Source: Callipepla californica brunnescens (lineage: Eukaryota > Chordata > Aves > Galliformes > Odontophoridae). Taken from it: a stretch of 64,000 nt of DNA. Positions within the stretch are counted from its first letter, which is position 1, and each line of letters opens with the position of its first letter. The stretch covers positions 322,001 through 386,000 of the forward strand of contig JALIRH010000141.1 in assembly GCA_023055505.1 (NCBI GenBank), given 5' to 3'. Positions 12,875 through 23,380 of the stretch are shown here, piece after piece. The notes under the pieces are model-generated. The model was given only the letters and a program-made list of their open reading frames with translations. It searched no databases and had not been told where the DNA came from. The translations under genes and the position numbers were made by a program.

Positions 12875-13797
12875 TGTCACGCTCCAAAATAAAGGAGGGA
12901 GATGAGGTTCTTTATATGTATGTGTATACCCGATGGTGAGATTAAAAGGCAATGGTTCAAATTTTAGCCCAACCAGTTTATTACAATAAGTAGTTTTTTA
13001 GGGATATGGGGAAGGGAAGATGGGTGATAGAAAAGAGATGAAAAGCGAAGAGACTTGGCAGAAAGCAAGAAAGAGAAAGAGAGAGCATCAGCACCGTGGA
13101 TCTGTCGAGGTCCGTAGTCCGTTGGTCTCAGGAATTCGTCTGGTCTCCGCGGGGGATGGGAGAAAGCCGGGAAGTTTTGCAGCAAGCAGGCGCTGTGCAG
13201 GGGGGTTCTTCCAAAGAGGTTTTTCCCTCAGGAAAGTCTCTTCTTCAAAGTCTTTGGTTTAGTGGTGTCGAGAAAACCAACTGAGCAACTCGACACACCA
13301 ATGAGTTCTGTCAAGCGGCGCGCTGGGTACATGGGGGATTGCTTCACCAAACATGCGCACGTAAGAGAGAAATGAATAGCTATTTAAAGGTATAGCACAT
13401 GCATATTCATCACGTTCCAGACTCTGGTTATCGAGGGGATTAAACCTAAAGGTCAGTTTTGCTTTAAATTTTCAAACCTTGAAGGAGGAAAGCTCCTCAC
13501 CATTCATGTGGGTGTTTTGTTTTAAGAGAGGCTTGTCTTGTAGGGACAACAGGGTGTCTATCCTGCTTTCTTTAGCTGCCTCCGTGTTCTGGCATTAGTT
13601 TGATTTGTGCCCACCCAACACATCTGGCCCAACAGATAAATCAACAGGAGTAGTACTTTCGGTGCCATACAAGTATTATTGTCCTTTGTGATGATCAGCT
13701 TCTCCAAGCAGTTGTCAATTAGAGTCTTCTAGCCAGAAAGACCTCATGAAGCAAGCTTTGAGACAACAAAAGTCAAAAACAGTTGCTGTCTTTCACA
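12875..13797. mobile_element. LTR-like insertion (923 bp)
   Basis: Unique-sequence insertion in the minisatellite, beginning TGTCACGCTCC and ending CTTTCACA (TG...CA), flanked by CACAG at 12870-12874 and 13798-13802. The 5-bp duplication and TG/CA ends fit retroviral-type integration. Orientation is uncertain: AATAAA occurs near the left end on plus, and a TTTAAATA-type box lies near 13385 on the minus strand. The short frames inside (for example 12964-13185 minus) show no retroviral domain. Confidence 0.6.
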
Positions 13798-14780
13798 CAC
13801 AGTCATATTCCCTGAATTTTAATTGGGAGGTTGTGACGATTTGACATTCTGACATTAAGACATTCTGACATCATGACATTCTCCCTTTCTCACATTCTGA
13901 CATGTTGACATTGTGACATTCTAATATTCTCTCATTGTGACATTGTGACATTCTGACATTCTTATATTCTCACCTTCTGATGTTCTGGCATTCTGACAAT
14001 CTGCCATAGTGACATTCTGACATTGTGATATTGTGATATTATGACATTGTGGCTTTGTGACTTTGTGATATTCTCGCAGTGTCAAATTCTGTGATTCTGA
14101 CATTCTGAGATTGTGACATCGTGGCATTTTGGGAATCTGGCATAGTGATATTGTGATATTCTCACATTTTGTCATTCTGACATTCTGACAATCTGATATT
14201 GTGACATTCTCAGATTGTTACATTGCTGCGTTCTGAAATTCTCTCATTGTGACATTGTGAAGTTGTGAAATTCTGACATTCTGACATTATGATGTGATGT
14301 CTTTGTTACATTCTGAGATTGTGCCAATGTTACATTCTTCTATTCAGATACATTGTGACATTCTCAACTTAGGACATTCTGATATTCTTGCATTCTGACG
14401 TTGTGACATTCTGACATTCTGAAATTCGGACATTCTCACATAATCACATTCTGACATCATTTCGTTCTCACATTCTGACATTCTGTTATTCTGACATTCT
14501 CATATTCTCACTTTGTGACATTGTGACGTTCTGACATCCTCACGTACTGACATTCTGAAAATGCGACCTTCTGACATTGTGACACTGTAATATTCTGACT
14601 GTGAAATTTTTACATTCTGGTATTGTGACAGTCTTTCATTTTTGCATTGTGACATTCTGACACTGTGACATTTTTAGATTCTCACATTGTGATATTTTGG
14701 CATTGTGAAATTCTAACCTTGTGACACTGACATTCTGACATTGTGATACTTTGATATTGTGACTGTCACATTCTGACACC
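13798..14780. repeat. minisatellite, ~9-bp TGACATTCT units, final block
   Basis: Resumes after the LTR-like insertion with the phrase that preceded it, then ends sharply at about 14780, where TTAGGG-like repeat begins. No gene is seen. Confidence 0.85.
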
Positions 14781-14781
14781 G

Positions 14782-17700
14782 TTAGGGTAGGGTTAGGGTT
14801 AGGTTTAAGGGGTAGGGTAGGGATGGGGTAAGGTTAGGGTTAGATAATGGTTAGGGTAAGTATTAGGGTCAGGGTTAAGGGTAGGGTGTGAGGTAGGGTT
14901 AGGGTTTTAGGGTTAGGGTAGGGTTAGGGTTAGGTTAGGGTAGGGTTTAGGGTTAGGGTGTAGGGTTAGGGTAAGGGTAGGGTTAGGGTTAGGGGTTAAG
15001 GTTAGGGGTTAGGGTCAGGGGTTAGGTTTAGGGATAGGGTCAGGGTTAGGGTTAGAATTAGGGTAGGGTTAGGTTTAGGGTAAGGGTTAGGGTAGGGTAA
15101 GGGTTAGGGTTAGGGGTAGGATTACGGGTAGGGTTAGTGTTACAGTTAGGGTCCATCAATAGGGTTAGCAAAGGGTTAGGTGTTAGGGTTAGGTGTTAGG
15201 GTTAGGGGTTAGGGTTAGGGTAGAACTAGGGTCCATCAATAGGGTTATGGTAGGGTTAGGGTTTAGGGTTAGGGTAGGGTTAGGGTTAGAGTAGAATTAG
15301 GGTTAGATTGGAGGGTTAGGGTAGGGTTAGGGTTAAGGGTTAGGGTTAAGGGTTAGGGTAGGGTTAGAGATAGGTAAGGGTTAGGGTAAGGGTTAGGGTT
15401 AGGGATAGGGTAAGGGTTAGGGTTAGGGTAGGGCTAGGGTTAGGGATAGGTAAGGGTTAGGGTAAGGGTTAGTGTAGGGGTAGGGGTATGGGTAGGGTTA
15501 GGGTAGGGTTAGGGTTAGGGTTGGATTAGAATTTTCGGTAAGGGTTAGGGTTAGGAGTTAGGGTCAGTGTCAGGGTTAGGGCTTAGCGTTAGGGATAGGG
15601 TAAGAGTTAGGGTAGGGTTAGTGTTAGGGTTAGAGTTAGGGTAAGGGTAGGGTTAGGGTAGGTTTAGGGTAAGGTTAGGGTTTGGGTTAGGGGTTAGGGG
15701 TTAGGGCTAGGGTAGGGTTAGGTCTAGGGTAGGGCTAGGGTAGGGTTAGGGGTTTGTGTTAGGGTTAGGGGCAGGGTTAGGGTTAGGATTAGGGTAGGGT
15801 TTGGGTTAGGTAAGGGTTTGGGGTTAGGGCTTATGGGTTGGGGTTAGGGGTTAGGGTCACGGTTAGGGTAGGGTAAGGTTAGGGTTAGGGTTAGTGTTAG
15901 GGTTATGGTTAGGGGTTAGGGTAAATGTTAGGGTAGGGTTAGGGTTAAGGGTTAGGGTAGGGTTAGGGTTAGGTAAGGGTTAGGGTAGGGTTAAGGAGGG
16001 TTAAGGGTAGGGTTTGAGTCAGGGGTAGGGTAGGGTTAGGGTTAGGGTTAGGGGTTAGGGGTTAGTGTTAGGGTAGAATTAGGGTTAGATTTGAGGGTTA
16101 GTGTAGGGTTAGGGTTAGGTAAGGGATAGGGTTAGGGTTAGGTGTTAGGGTAGGGTTAGGGTAGGGTTAGGGATAGGTAAGGGTTAGGGTCAGGGATAGT
16201 GTTAGGGTCACTGTTAGGGTTAGGGTATGGTTAGGGTTAGGGCAGGGTTAGGGTAGGGCTAGGGTTAAGGGTTAGGGTTAAAATTAGGGGTTAGGGGTTA
16301 GGGCTAGGGTAGGGTTAGGGGTTAGTGTGAGGGTTAGGGGCAGGGTTAGGGTTAGGGTAGGGTTGGGGTTAGGGGCAGGGTTAGGGTTAGGGCTTAGGGG
16401 TTGGGGTTAGGGGTTAGGGTCACGGTTAGTGCAGGGTTAGGGTTAGTGTTAGGGTAAGGGTTAGGGTAGGGTTAGGGGTTAGGGTAGGGTTAGTTTTAGT
16501 GTTAGTGTTATGGTTAGGTAAGGGTTAGGGGTTAGGGTAAATGTTAGGGTAGTGTTAGGGTTAGGGTAGGGTTAGGGTTAGGTAAGGGTTAGGGTAGGGT
16601 TAGGGTCAGGGTTAAGGGTAGGGTTTGAGTCAGGGTTAGGTTTAGGGTGGGGTTAGGGTTAGGGTAGAATTAGGGTTAGATTTGAGGGTTAGTGTAGGGA
16701 TTGGGTTAGGTAAGGGATAGGGTTAGGGTTAGGGGTTAGGGTAAGTGTTAGAGTAGGGTTAGGGTTAAGGGTTAGGGTAGGGTTAGGGATAGGTAAGGGT
16801 TAGGGTCAGGGATAGGGTTAGGGTCAGGGATAGGGTTAGGGCAGGGTTAGGGTAGGGCTAGGGTTAAGGGTTAGGGTTAAAATTAGGGGTTAGGGGTTAG
16901 GGCTAGGGTAGGGTTAGGGGTTAGTGTTAGGGTTAGGGGCAGGGTTAGGGTTAGGGTAGGGTTGGGGTTAGGGGCAGGGTTAGGGCTTAGGGGTTGGGGT
17001 TGGGGGTTAGGGTCACGGTTAGTGCAGGGTTAGGGTTAGTGTTAGGGAAAGGGTTAGGGTAGGGTTAGGGTAGGGTTAGTTTTATTATTAGTGTTATGGT
17101 TAGGAAAGGTTTAAAGGTTAGAGTAAATGTTAGGGTAGTGTCAGGGTAAGGGTTAGGGTAGGGCTAGGGTCGGGGTTAAGGGTAGGGTTTGAGTCAGGGT
17201 TAGGGTTAGGGTAGGGTTAGGGGTTAGGGTTAGGGTAGAATTAGGGTTAGATTTGAGGGTTAGTGTAGGGTTAGGGGTTAGGGTAAGAGTTAGGGTAGGG
17301 TTCGGGTTAAGGGTTAGGGTAGGGTTAGGGATAGGTAAGGGTTAGAGTAAGGGTTAGGGTCAGGGATAGGGGTAGGGTCAGTGTTAGGGTTAGGGTATGG
17401 TTAGGGTTAGGGTTAGGGTAGGGTTAGGGTTAGGGGTTAGGGTTAAAATTAGGGGTTAGGGCTAGGGTAGGGTTAGGGCGAGGATAGGGCTAGGGTAGGG
17501 TTAGGGGTTAGGGCTAGGGTAGGGTTAGGGCGAGGATAGGGCTAGGGTAGGGTTAGGTGTTAGGGGCAGGGTTAGGGTTAGGGTGGGGTTAGGGCTTATG
17601 AGTTAGGGTTAGGGCTTAGGGGTTGGGGTTAAGGGTTAGGGTTAGGTTTAGTGTTAGGGTTATGGTCAGGTAAGGGTTAGGGGTTAGGGTAAATGTTAGG

Positions 17701-18240
17701 GTAGTGTTAGGGTAGTGTTAGGGTGAGGGTTAGGGTAGGGTTAGGGTTAGGGTACGGTTAGGGTAAGTGTTATGGTTAGGGTAGGGTTAGGGTTAGGTTT
17801 TGGGTCCATCAATAGGGTTAGGGTTAGTTTAGATTAGGGTTAGTGTAGGGTTAGTGTTAGGGTTAGGGGTTAGGGTTAAGGTAGAATTAGGGTCCATCAA
17901 CAGGGTTATGGTAGGATTAGGGTTTAGGGTTAGGGTAGGGTTAGGGTTAGGGGTTAGGGTTAGAGTAGAATTAGGGTTAGATTGGAGGGTTAGGGTAGGG
18001 TTAGGGTAGGGTTAGGGTTAGGGTTAGAGTAGGGTTAGAGATAGGTAAGGGTTAGGGTAGGGTTAGGGTCAGGGTCAGGGTTAAGGGTAGGGTTTGAGTG
18101 AGGGTTAGGGTAGGGTTAGGGTCAGGGTTAAGGGTTGGGTTTGAGTCAGGGTTAGGGTCAGGGTTAGGGTTAGGGTAAGTGTTAGGGTTAGGTTTTGGGT
18201 CCATCAATAGGGTTAGGGATAGTTTAGATTAGGGTTAGTG

Positions 18241-18274
<34 letters not shown>

Positions 18275-20460
18275 TTTAGATTAGGGTTAGTGTAGGGTTA
18301 GTGTTAGGGTTAGGGTTTAGGTTTAGGGGTTACGGTAAGGGTTAGGGTTAGGGGTTAGGGTCAGGGATAGGGTCAATGTTAGGGTTAGGGTAAGGGTTAG
18401 GGTTAGGGGTTAAGTTTAGGGTAGGGTTAGGGTTAGGGTAGGGTTATGGTAAGGAATCAGTAGGGTTAGGGTTAGAGTTAGGGTTAGGGATCTGGTGGGT
18501 TGGGGTTAGGGTTTAAGGTTAGGGTTAGGTTTAGGGTAGGGTTAGGGTAGGGTTAAGGTTTAGGGTTAGGGTTAGGGATAGCTAAGGGTTAGGGTAAGGG
18601 ATAGGGTTAGGGTGAGGGGTAGGGTTAGGGTAGGGCTACGGTTAGGGGTTAGGGTTAGGGGTTAGGGTTAGGGTAGTGTTAGGGTTAGGGTGAGGGGTAG
18701 GGTTAGGGTAGGGCTACGGTTAGGGGTTAGGGTTAGGGGTTAGGGTTAGGGTAGTGTTAGGGTTAGGTTAGGGTTAGGGGTAGGGGTATGGGTAGGGTTA
18801 GGGTAGGGTTAGGGTTAGGGTTGGATTAGAATTTACGGTAAGGGTTAGGTTTAGTGGTTAGGGTCAGTGTCAGGGTTAGGGGTTAGGGTTAGGGATAGGG
18901 TAAGAGTTAGGGTTAGGGTTAGAGTTAGGGTAGGGTTATAGTTAGGTTTAGGGTAGGGTTAGGGTAAGGGTAGAGTTAGAGTAGGTTTAGGGTAAGGGTA
19001 GGGTAGTGTTAGGGTAGGGTATGGGTTAGGGATTAGGGCTAGGGTAGGGTTAGGGGTTAGTGTTAGGTTTAGGGTTAGGGTAGGGTTGTGGTTAGGGTTA
19101 GGGTAGGGTTGGGGTTAGGGACAGGGTTAGGGTTTGGGCTTACGGGTTGGGGATAGGGGTTAGGGTCACGGTTAGGGTAGGGTTAGGTTAGGTTTAGGGT
19201 TAGTGTTAGGGTTATGGTTAGGTAAGGGTTAGGGTAAATGTTAGGGTAGGGTTAGGGTTAGGGTTATGGGTTAGGATTATGGGTTAGGGGTAGGTAAGGT
19301 TTAGGGTAGGGTTAGGGTCAGGGTCAGGGTTAAGGGTAGGGTTTGAGTCAGGGTTAGGGTAGGGTTAGGGTAGGGTTAGGGATAGGTAAGGGTTAGGGTA
19401 AGGGTTAGGGTTAGGGATAGGGTAGGGTTAGGGTTAGGGTAGGGCTAGATGTAGGGGTTAGGGGTAGGGGTATGGTTAGGGTTAGGGTAGGGTTAGGGAT
19501 AGGTAAGGGTTAGGGTAAGGGTTAGGGATAGGGTAGGGTTAGGCTTAGGGTAGGGCTAGATGTAGGGGTTAGGGGTAGGGGTATGGTTAGGGTTAGGGTA
19601 GGGTTAGGGATAGGTAAGGGTTAGGGTAAGGGCTAGGGATAGGGTAGGGTTAGGCTTAGGGTAGGGCTAGATGTAGGGGTTAGGGGTAGGGGTATGGGTA
19701 AGGGTTAGGGTAGGGTTAGGGTTAAGGGTTAGAGTAGGGTTAGGGATAGGTAAGGGTTAGGGTAAGGGTTAGGGTTAGGGTCAGGGATGGTGTAGGGTCA
19801 GTTTTAGGGTTAGGGTATGGTTAGTGTAAGGGGTAGGGTTAGGGTTAGGGTAGGGCTAGGGTTAGTGTTAGGGTTAAAATTAGGGGTTAGGAGTTAGGGC
19901 TAGGGTAGGGTTAGGGGCTAGTGTTAGGGTTAGGGTTGGATTAGAATTTACGGTAAGGGTTAGGGTTAGGGGTTAGGGTCAGTATTAGGGTTAGGGGTTA
20001 GGGTTAGGGATAGGGTAAGAGTTAGGGTAGGGTTAGGGTAGGGTTAGAGTTAGGGTAGGGTTAGTGTTAGGGTTAGGGTACGTTTAGGGTTTGGGTAAGG
20101 GTTAGGGTGAGGGTTGGTGTTAGGGTAGGATTAGGGTTAGGTTCAGGGTTAGGGTAGTGTTAGGGTTTAGGGTTAGGGTTAGGGTACGGTTAGGGGTTAG
20201 GGTTGGGGTAAGGGTTAGGTTAGGGTTAGGGTTAGGGGGTTAGGGTTAGGGGATTAGTGTTAGGGTTAGGGGTTAGGGTTAGGGTGAGGGTTGGTGTTAG
20301 GGTAGGATTAGGGTTAGGTTCAGGGTTAGGGTAGTGTTAGGGTTCAGGGTTAGGGTTGTGGTAAGGTTTAGGGGATTAGTGTTAGGGGTTAGGGTAGGGT
20401 TAGGGTTAGGATTGGGATTAGGTTTAGGTTAGGGTTATGGTTAGGGTTAGGATAGGGTTA
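14782..20460 (+). repeat. degenerate TTAGGG-like array
   Basis: About 5.7 kb of TTAGGG, TAGGG, TTAGGGG and variant units with the G-rich strand on plus. Higher-order copies are visible. A ~0.6-kb segment marked by GTTAAAATTAGGGG recurs near 16277, 16876 and 17451, and again near 19874. A 111-bp unit marked by AGGGCTAGATGTAGG starts at 19441, 19552 and 19663. The non-telomeric phrase GTCCATCAAT occurs five times. Perfect TTAGGG runs are short, so this is subtelomeric. No gene is seen. Confidence 0.9.
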
Positions 20461-20499
20461 ATGTAGGGTTAGGGTTAGTGATAGAGTAAGACTTAGGGT

Positions 20500-20860
20500 T
20501 AGGGTTATGGTAAGAGTTAGGGATTGGGATACGGTTAGATTTAGGGTTAAGAATAGGGTTCGGGTTTGATTAGGGTTAGGGTTAGTGTTAGGAATCAATT
20601 TGGAGGAAGGAAAAGGTTTAGGAATTGGTTCATTGTTAGGGTTAGTCTTCAAGTTAGTAATAGAGTAAGGGTTAGTGTTCGGGTTAGGAATAGGGTTCTG
20701 AATAGGGCGAGGTTTGGGAATAGGATGAAGTTTAGGGTTAGGGTTCGGGTCAGATTTAGCACTATGTTTCAGGTTCCTTTTAGGTTTAGTGATAAGGATT
20801 AGGGGTACGTTTAGGTATTGTACAATGCTAAGTGTTAGCTTCTGGGTGGGGGTTGGGGTT
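20500..20860 (+). repeat. diverged macrosatellite-related segment, left part
   Basis: Matches the G-rich half of the macrosatellite (compare 33468-33645), including AATCAATTTGGAGGAAGG and TACAATGCTAAGTGTTAGC. It is interrupted at 20861 by a solo LTR. Open frames here are repeat artefacts. Confidence 0.8.
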
Positions 20861-21434
20861 TGTCATGGTTTTATGATTTTTTGGTACTGGTATTCCACAT
20901 CATAACATCATGTATTGCATTAGGAGTTGAATAGCTAATACTCCAGCTCCATAGATCATTGATAATTCCAGGTATACCTGTCTGAGAAGAGAAGAAGCAC
21001 TACATTCCCCAGAGGACTTTGCGATGCTTTGTATTTTTACGTGTTTTCCGCTCAGAGGGAACAGATAAAAACCCTCAGCGGTCACGGGACACTCTCTTTC
21101 CTTCGGGATCGACTCAGCAGTGGGTGCTCACTGCCGTATCGCCTTCAGCGTTAGCGTAAGGCCTTCGGTTTATCGGACACTCTCTCTTGCTCATTTTGTT
21201 TGATTCATTAGCCTCAATTCCAATTACATTGTATTATATTGTGTTATTTTGCTTTCTAATATCTTATTTAGTAAATTAGCTTTCCTCCTCAGATCGTTGC
21301 CGCTGTTTTGTTTCTAGGCCCATCTCCCTTTTCCCTTTTCCCTTTTTCCTTGCCCTTTCCTGGGGCGTGGGTCCGTGGGTCCCCGCAGCAATCGTCACGG
21401 AACCGGGCCGATCCAGCCCGGTAAACCGTTGACA
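20861..21434 (+). mobile_element. solo LTR (574 bp) with GGGTT target duplication
   Basis: Begins TGTCATGG and ends CGTTGACA. GGGTT flanks it at 20856-20860 and 21435-21439, and the uninterrupted macrosatellite copies (for example 33637-33650) carry this site once, so the empty site is directly visible. GATAAAAAC near 21064 is a TATA-like box on plus. A pyrimidine-rich downstream region and a GC-rich right end fit R-U5. No retroviral coding sequence remains. I cannot name the LTR family. Confidence 0.85.
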
Positions 21435-22055
21435 GGGTTAGATTAAGGGTGAGGGTTAGGATTAGGACTAGATTTAGGATTAGGTTTAGGAATAGGTTTT
21501 CTTTGATTGTTAGAGTGAGAGAAAGGTTAGGCGTTGGGTTTGTTTTTGGAATAGTTTTGGGTTTCAGAATAGGAATTGGGTTAGTATTTGGAATCTGTTT
21601 TGGTTTAGTATTAGTGTTAGGGTCAGGGTTAGAAGTTAGGTGATGGCTGTGGTAATCTAATGCTTTGTGTTAGGCTTAGGGTTGGGCTTAAATTTGGGGT
21701 TGGTTTTAAGGTCCCATTTAGATTTCAGGTAGAATTGGAGTTAAATTAAGGTAACGGTTAGGATTAGATTTAGGGTTCTGATAAGGGTTAGGTTAGGGTT
21801 AGGGTTTGGTTCCAAGTTGTTTTTAGGGTTAGGGTTAACGTTAGGTTTCAGGATAGGGTTAGGAATATAGCTAGGTGTTAGGTAAGGTTTAATCCTAGGG
21901 TTTCAGTTCGGGTTAGGTGAAGCATTAGTTTTACAGTTAGAAGACATGTTAGGGTTAGGGTTAGGTTTTGGTGTAGATTTAGGTTTAGGGTAAGGGTTAG
22001 GGATGTAGATGAAGGTTTAGTGGAAGGGGTAGGGTTCTCTTTAGTTTTAGGACCC
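21435..22055 (+). repeat. diverged macrosatellite-related segment, right part
   Basis: Continues the macrosatellite match after the LTR (compare 33646-34530). It lacks one copy of a ~295-bp internal duplication that every array unit carries. The similarity ends at TTTTAGGACC near 22052, after which the sequence changes to a C-rich minisatellite. Confidence 0.8.
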
Positions 22056-22634
22056 ACAGCACAGAACCCGGCCCCAAAAGGGCACGAACGGACCCCATAA
22101 CCCAGCCCTATAATGTCGATATCTGACCCCAAAACTCAGCACCAAAATCCTGCAATTCCACCCCAAAATCTCCATTATCAGCCCCAGAATCCGATTATTT
22201 CCCCCAAATGTCAGCCCCAAATCCCATTAGTTCCCCCCTGACCCCACAATTTTCCCCCGACCCCATAATTCCCCCCCATGACCCTATAATTTCCCCCCCA
22301 ACCCCATCAATTCCCCCCTGTGACCCCATTACTTCACCTCCTGACCCTGTTACTTCCCCTATTCCCCCCGACCCTATAATTGCCCTAGAACAGCCGCAGG
22401 ACGATTCCTCGGTGCTGTTTGAGGTCACATCAGCCCAACCCCATTACTTTCCCCGCGTCCCCATAATTCACCTGTTCCCCCCGTGACCCCATTAATTTCC
22501 CCTCTGACCCTATTAGTTCCCCTGTTCCCCCTCCAACCCTTTAAATTCCCCCTGACCCCATAATTCCCCCTGACCCCATTGCTTTCCTCCCGACCCCATA
22601 AATTCCCCCTGACCCCATAATTGCTCTATAACAG
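22056..22634 (+). repeat. C-rich minisatellite at the SGF29 last-intron end
   Basis: Irregular units of ACCCCATAATTCCCCCTG type. Embedded at 22391-22424 is a partial copy of the start of the SGF29 terminal exon. The region ends at the acceptor of that exon. No independent coding region is seen. Confidence 0.75.
22391..22424 (+). pseudogene. partial duplicate of SGF29 terminal-exon start
   Basis: 34 bp that differ at one base from 22632-22665, including the CAGCCGCAG acceptor region and the codons for DDSSVLFE. Upstream flank is shared too (ATAATTGC..TA.AACAG), so a ~50-bp segment was duplicated at a spacing of 241 bp. The match breaks after GTTTGAGG. The decoy acceptor could be used in splicing but would give a truncated exon. 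Confidence 0.85.
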
Positions 22635-22892
22635 CCGCAGGATGATTCCTCGGTGCTGTTTGAGGACACGTTGTACGCTGACGGATATTCATCGCCACTC
22701 AACGTCGCACAGGGCTACGTTGTGGCCTGCAGGGACACCAAGAAGAAGCGACCCCGTGTGGCCGTTTTGGGGCCGTTCCAGGATTTGGGTTTTTTGGGGT
22801 CATTAGGGCCGATTTACGGTCACTTTGGGGTCACTCTGGAGCACTTTGGGGTGCAGTGCTGCATCGTGGCCTGCAGAGACACCAAGAAGTGA
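22635..22892 (+). CDS. SGF29: SGF29 terminal coding exon, stop lost and extended
   Basis: Encodes the end of the second Tudor repeat of SGF29, the H3K4me3-reading SAGA subunit. The residues DDSSVLFEDTLYADGYSS and the following NVAQGYVVAC match the conserved C-terminus of the vertebrate protein closely. The Phe of VLFED corresponds to Phe264 of human SGF29, one of the aromatic-cage residues. The acceptor is AACAG (exon start 22635) or CGCAG (start 22641). Where other SGF29 proteins end after Lys-Lys-Lys, the codon at 22749-22751 is CGA, not TGA. Reading continues 47 codons to TGA at 22890-22892, through a second VACRDTKK that precedes that stop. This is a terminal exon only. Internal exons are not seen upstream, so a full-length product cannot be shown. 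Confidence 0.8.
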   Translation, partial: PQDDSSVLFEDTLYADGYSSPLNVAQGYVVACRDTKKKRPRVAVLGPFQDLGFLGSLGPIYGHFGVTLEHFGVQCCIVACRDTKK

Positions 22893-23039
22893 CCCCATAG
22901 GGGATTTGATATGGTCCTTATGGGGTCGTTATAGGGTTTTGGGGTCACTTTGGGGTCATTTTGGGGCCCTTTGGGGCGCAGCGCTTCCAAGAAGTGTTGG
23001 AAGTAATCTGGGATATTTGGGGTCATTTTGCGTCACATC
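22893..23039 (+). other. GGGGTCACTTT-type low-complexity 3' region
   Basis: Short repeats of GGGGTCATTTTGG downstream of the second stop, including a third weak echo of the exon end near 22976-22997 (GGGGCGCAGCGCTTCCAAGAAG). No AATAAA polyadenylation signal is visible here. Confidence 0.5.
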
Positions 23040-23338
23040 GGGGTCACTTCGGGTCATTGCACGTTGGGGCATGGCTCGAATGCGAGGCTTAACGTTGGCC
23101 ATGCCCACTCGCTTCCCACTGGCTTCCGGTTTCCCACTTCCAGGCGTGCTTCCGCCTCCTTACCCACAATGCCCCGCTCGCTGCCAGAAATCCGCGCTCC
23201 CAGAAGTTTCAGTCATTTCCGGTCATCGTGCCTCGTTCCAGTGGCACTGTTCCGCCTCGCTACCCCACACCCCGCCCTTTCCGCTGCCGATCTGTGCTGT
23301 GATTGGCCGAGCTGTGCCGTGGGGCCGGAAGCGGCCGC
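23040..23338 (+). promoter_or_regulatory. second CpG-rich, TATA-less promoter
   Basis: Non-repetitive stretch with several TTCCGG/CTTCCGG (ETS-type) motifs, an inverted CCAAT box (GATTGGCCGA at 23301), CCGGAAGCGG at 23325 and a NotI-type GCGGCCGC immediately before an ATG. It contrasts with the minisatellite on both sides. I infer the promoter of a second gene reading rightwards. Confidence 0.5.
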
Positions 23339-23371
23339 ATGGTGGAAGCAGAGCTGGAAGCAGAGCACGTG
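23339..23371 (+). CDS. possible first coding exon of an unidentified gene
   Basis: ATG in a strong start context (GCCGCATGG) followed by 11 codons, MVEAELEAEHV, ending at a plausible phase-0 donor (GTG|GTCAGT). The short acidic N-terminus does not identify a family for me. Supporting context is the promoter directly upstream and a candidate phase-0 exon about 860 bp downstream. The intron between would be a TGTGGGGC minisatellite, like other introns in this window. Longer frames overlapping it are minisatellite artefacts. Confidence 0.4.
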
Positions 23372-23380
23372 GTCAGTGGC

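Noticed and set aside
9291..14175. Minus-strand frames reading SQCHNVRM-type peptides
   Set aside because: Direct translation of TGACATTCT-type repeats; no coding signature.
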